A program made the translations under genes and the position numbers. From Desulfobacteraceae bacterium (GTDB taxonomy: Bacteria > Desulfobacterota > Desulfobacteria > Desulfobacterales > Desulfobacteraceae), in assembly GCA_003354055.1 (NCBI GenBank), contig PIVQ01000372.1, positions 1 to 7,028 of the forward strand: DNA of 7,028 nucleotides, written 5' to 3'. Below the pieces are notes generated by a model. It was not told where the DNA came from. It saw only the letters and a program-made list of their open reading frames with translations, and made no database searches. Position 1 is the stretch's first letter. Every line of letters begins with the position of its first letter. Positions 5,094 to 7,028 of the stretch are shown here, in pieces.

Positions 5094-6107
5094 CTAATCT
5101 TTGTCTTCTTCTTTGTCTGTTATCAGTTTTTTTGCAAGAAATTGGATCAGCGGTTTAACCCCCTGACCGGTTGCTGCGGAAATAGTCAATATCTGATGGC
5201 CCGGCAGGGCTGCCTTGAATGCCTCTATCCGGTTGTCAGTTCCTGTAAGATCTGTCTTGTTGAGCACCAGAATCTGGGTTTTCCCTGCCAAGGTATCACT
5301 GTACATGGACAGTTCTTTGTTGATCAGGGTGTAGGCTGCAAGCGGGTTTTCAGGATCAATTTCTCCTGAATCAATCAGATGAATCAGAATGCCGGTACGC
5401 TCAATATGCTTGAGAAATTTGATACCCAGGCCGATGCCCTCGTGTGCCCCTTCAATAAGACCTGGAATGTCTGCCACGGCAAAGGGTTCGCCAAAGGGCG
5501 CATCCACCATGCCGATGGTGGGGGTGAGGGTGGTAAAGGGATAGCTGGCGATTTTGGGACGGGCTGCAGACATGGCGGAAATCAGGGTGGATTTTCCTGC
5601 ATTGGGCAAGCCCACCAATCCTACATCAGCCAGAAGCTTGAGTTCCAGCTTTAGTTTTATCTCTGTACCGGGAAGACCGGGTTGGGAGTATCTGGGTGCC
5701 CGGTTGGTGGCCGTTGCAAAGCGCTTGTTGCCCCGTCCGCCTTTTCCACCTTCTGCAATGACAAATTCTTTGTCAGGATCGGTCAAGTCAACGATTTTCT
5801 CTAAGGTTTCTGCGTTAGAAACCAGGGTGCCGGCGGGAAGTTCCAGAACGCAATTGCGGCCGTTCTTGCCATGCTTCTGGCTGCCAAGTCCTGGAGCCCC
5901 GTTTTTGGCCTTATGGAGTTTTTGACGGCGATAATCAAAAAGGGTACGTTTCCCCGGGGTTACCCGGAGAATAACATCGCCGCCATCGCCGCCATCTCCA
6001 CCATTAGGTCCTCCGAATTCGATGAACCGCTCCCGTCGGAAGCTGGTACATCCGGCTCCGCCGTTACCGGACCAAATGGTAACAATTGCTTCATCTACAA
6101 ATTTCAC
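5094..6107 (-). CDS. obgE: Obg/CgtA GTPase, ribosome assembly
   Basis: This 337-aa GTPase works in late 50S assembly and links it to (p)ppGpp and growth control. The N-terminal Obg domain (1-160) starts MKFVDEA and has the glycine-rich runs GGPNGGDGGDGG and GGKGGRGN. The G domain has G1 GLPNAGKST (166-174), the switch-I region YPFTTLTP, G3 DIPG (213-216), G4 NKTD (283-286) and G5 SAA (310-312). It ends in a short acidic tail, without the extra C-terminal OCT domain of some Gram-positives. The start codon is GTG (6105-6107), fixed by the conserved first residues, and lies 2 nt after the rpmA stop with no good SD. Translation is therefore probably coupled to rpmA. The rplU-rpmA-obg order is one of the most conserved in bacteria. 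Confidence 0.98.
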   Translation of the reverse strand: MKFVDEAIVTIWSGNGGAGCTSFRRERFIEFGGPNGGDGGDGGDVILRVTPGKRTLFDYRRQKLHKAKNGAPGLGSQKHGKNGRNCVLELPAGTLVSNAETLEKIVDLTDPDKEFVIAEGGKGGRGNKRFATATNRAPRYSQPGLPGTEIKLKLELKLLADVGLVGLPNAGKSTLISAMSAARPKIASYPFTTLTPTIGMVDAPFGEPFAVADIPGLIEGAHEGIGLGIKFLKHIERTGILIHLIDSGEIDPENPLAAYTLINKELSMYSDTLAGKTQILVLNKTDLTGTDNRIEAFKAALPGHQILTISAATGQGVKPLIQFLAKKLITDKEEDKD

Positions 6108-6109
6108 TC

Positions 6110-6358
6110 TTAATAAACGCTGACTTTCTTTCTGTCGCGGCCTTTTCTTTCAAAGGTCACAACACCGTCCACTTTGGCAAAAATAGTATAGTCTTTACCC
6201 ATACCGACATTGTTGCCAGGGTGAATTTTGGTGCCGACCTGTCTTACGATGATATTTCCGGCAACTACTTGCTCTCCGCCGAATTTTTTTACACCACGCC
6301 GTTGCGCGTTTGAATCGCGACCGTTTTTGGTACTACCTGCTGCTTTCTTATGTGACAT
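6110..6358 (-). CDS. rpmA: 50S ribosomal protein L27
   Basis: This 82-aa protein starts [20 protein letters not shown], the L27 signature. The basic N-terminal tail reaches the peptidyl-transferase centre. There is no long pre-sequence of the kind cleaved in Firmicutes, so the tail is made in mature form apart from Met removal. The body [35 protein letters not shown] is typical and the length is normal. A purine-rich GAGAGA lies before the ATG. It is 55 nt after rplU in the same operon. Confidence 0.98.
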   Translation of the reverse strand: MSHKKAAGSTKNGRDSNAQRRGVKKFGGEQVVAGNIIVRQVGTKIHPGNNVGMGKDYTIFAKVDGVVTFERKGRDRKKVSVY

Positions 6359-6413
6359 TTTTTCTCTCTCTAAATATCTTTTAAGTTAACCTTTGGAAGC
6401 CGTTGGATCCGCC

Positions 6414-6725
6414 TTATGCTGAAATGGATTCGATCCGAATTTCAGTGTAATGCTGTTTGTGGCCTCTCATTTTCCGATAGCCTTTGCGGCGTTTGTACTT
6501 GAATACCAATTGTTTTTTACCACGGCCCTGTTCAATAACATGGGCTTTTACAATGGCATTTTCAACCTGGGGCGCCCCAAGGGTAACGGTTTCACCGTCG
6601 GAGTACAAAAGAACATCATTGAATTCAATCTCAGACCCTTCGGATCCTTCCAGTTTTTCAACTCTCAGTACCTGGTCTTCGTGAACCTTGTATTGTTTTC
6701 CTCCGGTTCTGATCACTGCGTACAT
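6414..6725 (-). CDS. rplU: 50S ribosomal protein L21
   Basis: L21 is a 23S rRNA-binding protein of the large subunit. The 103-aa product begins MYAVIRTGGKQYKV and contains GRGKKQLVFKYKRRKGYRKMRGHKQHYTEIRI when read across residues about 67-98, the L21 signature. The frame continues upstream to an ATG at 6767, but I chose the ATG at 6725: it matches the family start and length, and AAGGAG sits 8 nt before it. It is the first gene of the operon, with a leader of about 50 nt from the promoter at 6783-6811. Confidence 0.98.
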   Translation of the reverse strand: MYAVIRTGGKQYKVHEDQVLRVEKLEGSEGSEIEFNDVLLYSDGETVTLGAPQVENAIVKAHVIEQGRGKKQLVFKYKRRKGYRKMRGHKQHYTEIRIESISA

Positions 6726-6782
6726 GTTACACTCTCCTTCATTATATATATCAATACTTTTTAACAAGTTTAAAAACTCCGA

Positions 6783-6811
6783 ATTCTATAATTATTTACC
6801 TTGCTTGTCAA
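6783..6811 (-). promoter_or_regulatory. Sigma-70 promoter of the rplU-rpmA-obgE-nadD-rsfS-gpmI operon
   Basis: On the - strand: a perfect -35 TTGACA (6806-6811), a 17-bp AT-rich spacer and a -10 TAGAAT (6783-6788). The start of transcription would be near 6776, giving a leader of about 50 nt to the rplU ATG. No attenuator structure was seen in the leader. No second strong promoter was seen inside the operon. Confidence 0.85.
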
Positions 6812-6907
6812 TGGTTTTTTGATTTTTAGGCAGAACGCCTATGGACGGTGGAGTCCGAATAAGTGATCTCTTATACTTCTTTTCATAAGCAATGTCTATT
6901 AAGAAGA

Positions 6908-7028
6908 TTATTTTCTTTCCGTGACCTGCTTGACTTCATTCCAAAGTTTGAATACAACGTAGGAATCAATTGTCATGATTTGCCGTGACGCCGAATTAAC
7001 CCATGCTGTAGAGTTCTCCATGGAGGTC
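6908..7028 (-). CDS. Possible 3' end of a gene cut by the window edge, unrecognised
   Basis: A - strand frame is open from the right edge to TAA at 6908-6910. It has about 39 codons, with an ATG at 7019-7021 reading MENSTAWVNSASRQIMTIDS and ending KLWNEVKQVTERK. The amino-acid mix looks protein-like, but a run this short can occur by chance and no family is recognised. No SD is visible before the ATG within the few bases available, so if real it probably starts outside the window. Confidence 0.3.
   Translation of the reverse strand, partial: TSMENSTAWVNSASRQIMTIDSYVVFKLWNEVKQVTERK

Noticed and set aside
6726..6767. 14-residue extension of rplU from the ATG at 6767
   Set aside because: L21 begins MYAVI in the family, and the good AAGGAG site serves the ATG at 6725.
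6826..6842. TAGGC-AGAAC-GCCTA inverted repeat as a terminator
   Set aside because: The stem is only 5 bp and the T-run is on the wrong side for either strand.

Overview
The window looks like chromosomal DNA of a Gram-negative anaerobe, most likely a deltaproteobacterium of the Desulfobacterales type. This is an inference from gene order, codon use and protein style; no 16S or other decisive marker is present. No transposase, integrase, phage gene, CRISPR array, tRNA or rRNA was found. Nothing suggests recent horizontal transfer of the main block.

Left part, + strand (1-1511). The window opens inside a biotin-dependent carboxylase/decarboxylase subunit (PycB/OadA type). Its Ala-Pro linker and biotinyl domain end at 659. 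A good sigma-70 promoter follows, overlapped by a perfect 14-bp inverted repeat, and drives a 225-aa protein. That protein has a Cys-rich N-terminus, a HEAT-like middle and a C-terminal zinc ribbon. A strong intrinsic terminator closes this unit at 1472-1511.

Middle (1512-1939). The stretch 1512-1743 holds no protein gene above 50 codons. It does contain a perfect DnaA-box 9-mer, a possible promoter and a leader that can fold. This leads to a 51-codon ORF (1744-1899) with an excellent Shine-Dalgarno sequence. The ORF encodes a small, strongly basic, Trp-containing peptide that I do not recognise. This is the most likely place in the window for something undescribed.

Right part, - strand (1940-6811). 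A compact housekeeping operon reads right to left: rplU (L21), rpmA (L27), obgE (ribosome-assembly GTPase), nadD (NAD synthesis), rsfS (ribosome silencing factor), gpmI (cofactor-independent phosphoglycerate mutase), then a 169-aa protein resembling the N-terminal domain of type I restriction HsdR. The last protein appears to have lost its nuclease active-site residues. A near-consensus promoter (TTGACA, 17 bp, TAGAAT) lies before rplU. From rpmA to gpmI the genes are tightly packed: a 2-nt gap, an 11-nt gap, a 4-nt ATGA overlap and a 20-nt overlap. This suggests translational coupling that links ribosome assembly, NAD supply and glycolysis to one promoter. Farther right, 6812-6907 holds only weak hairpins, and a - strand reading frame open to the window edge may be the end of another gene.
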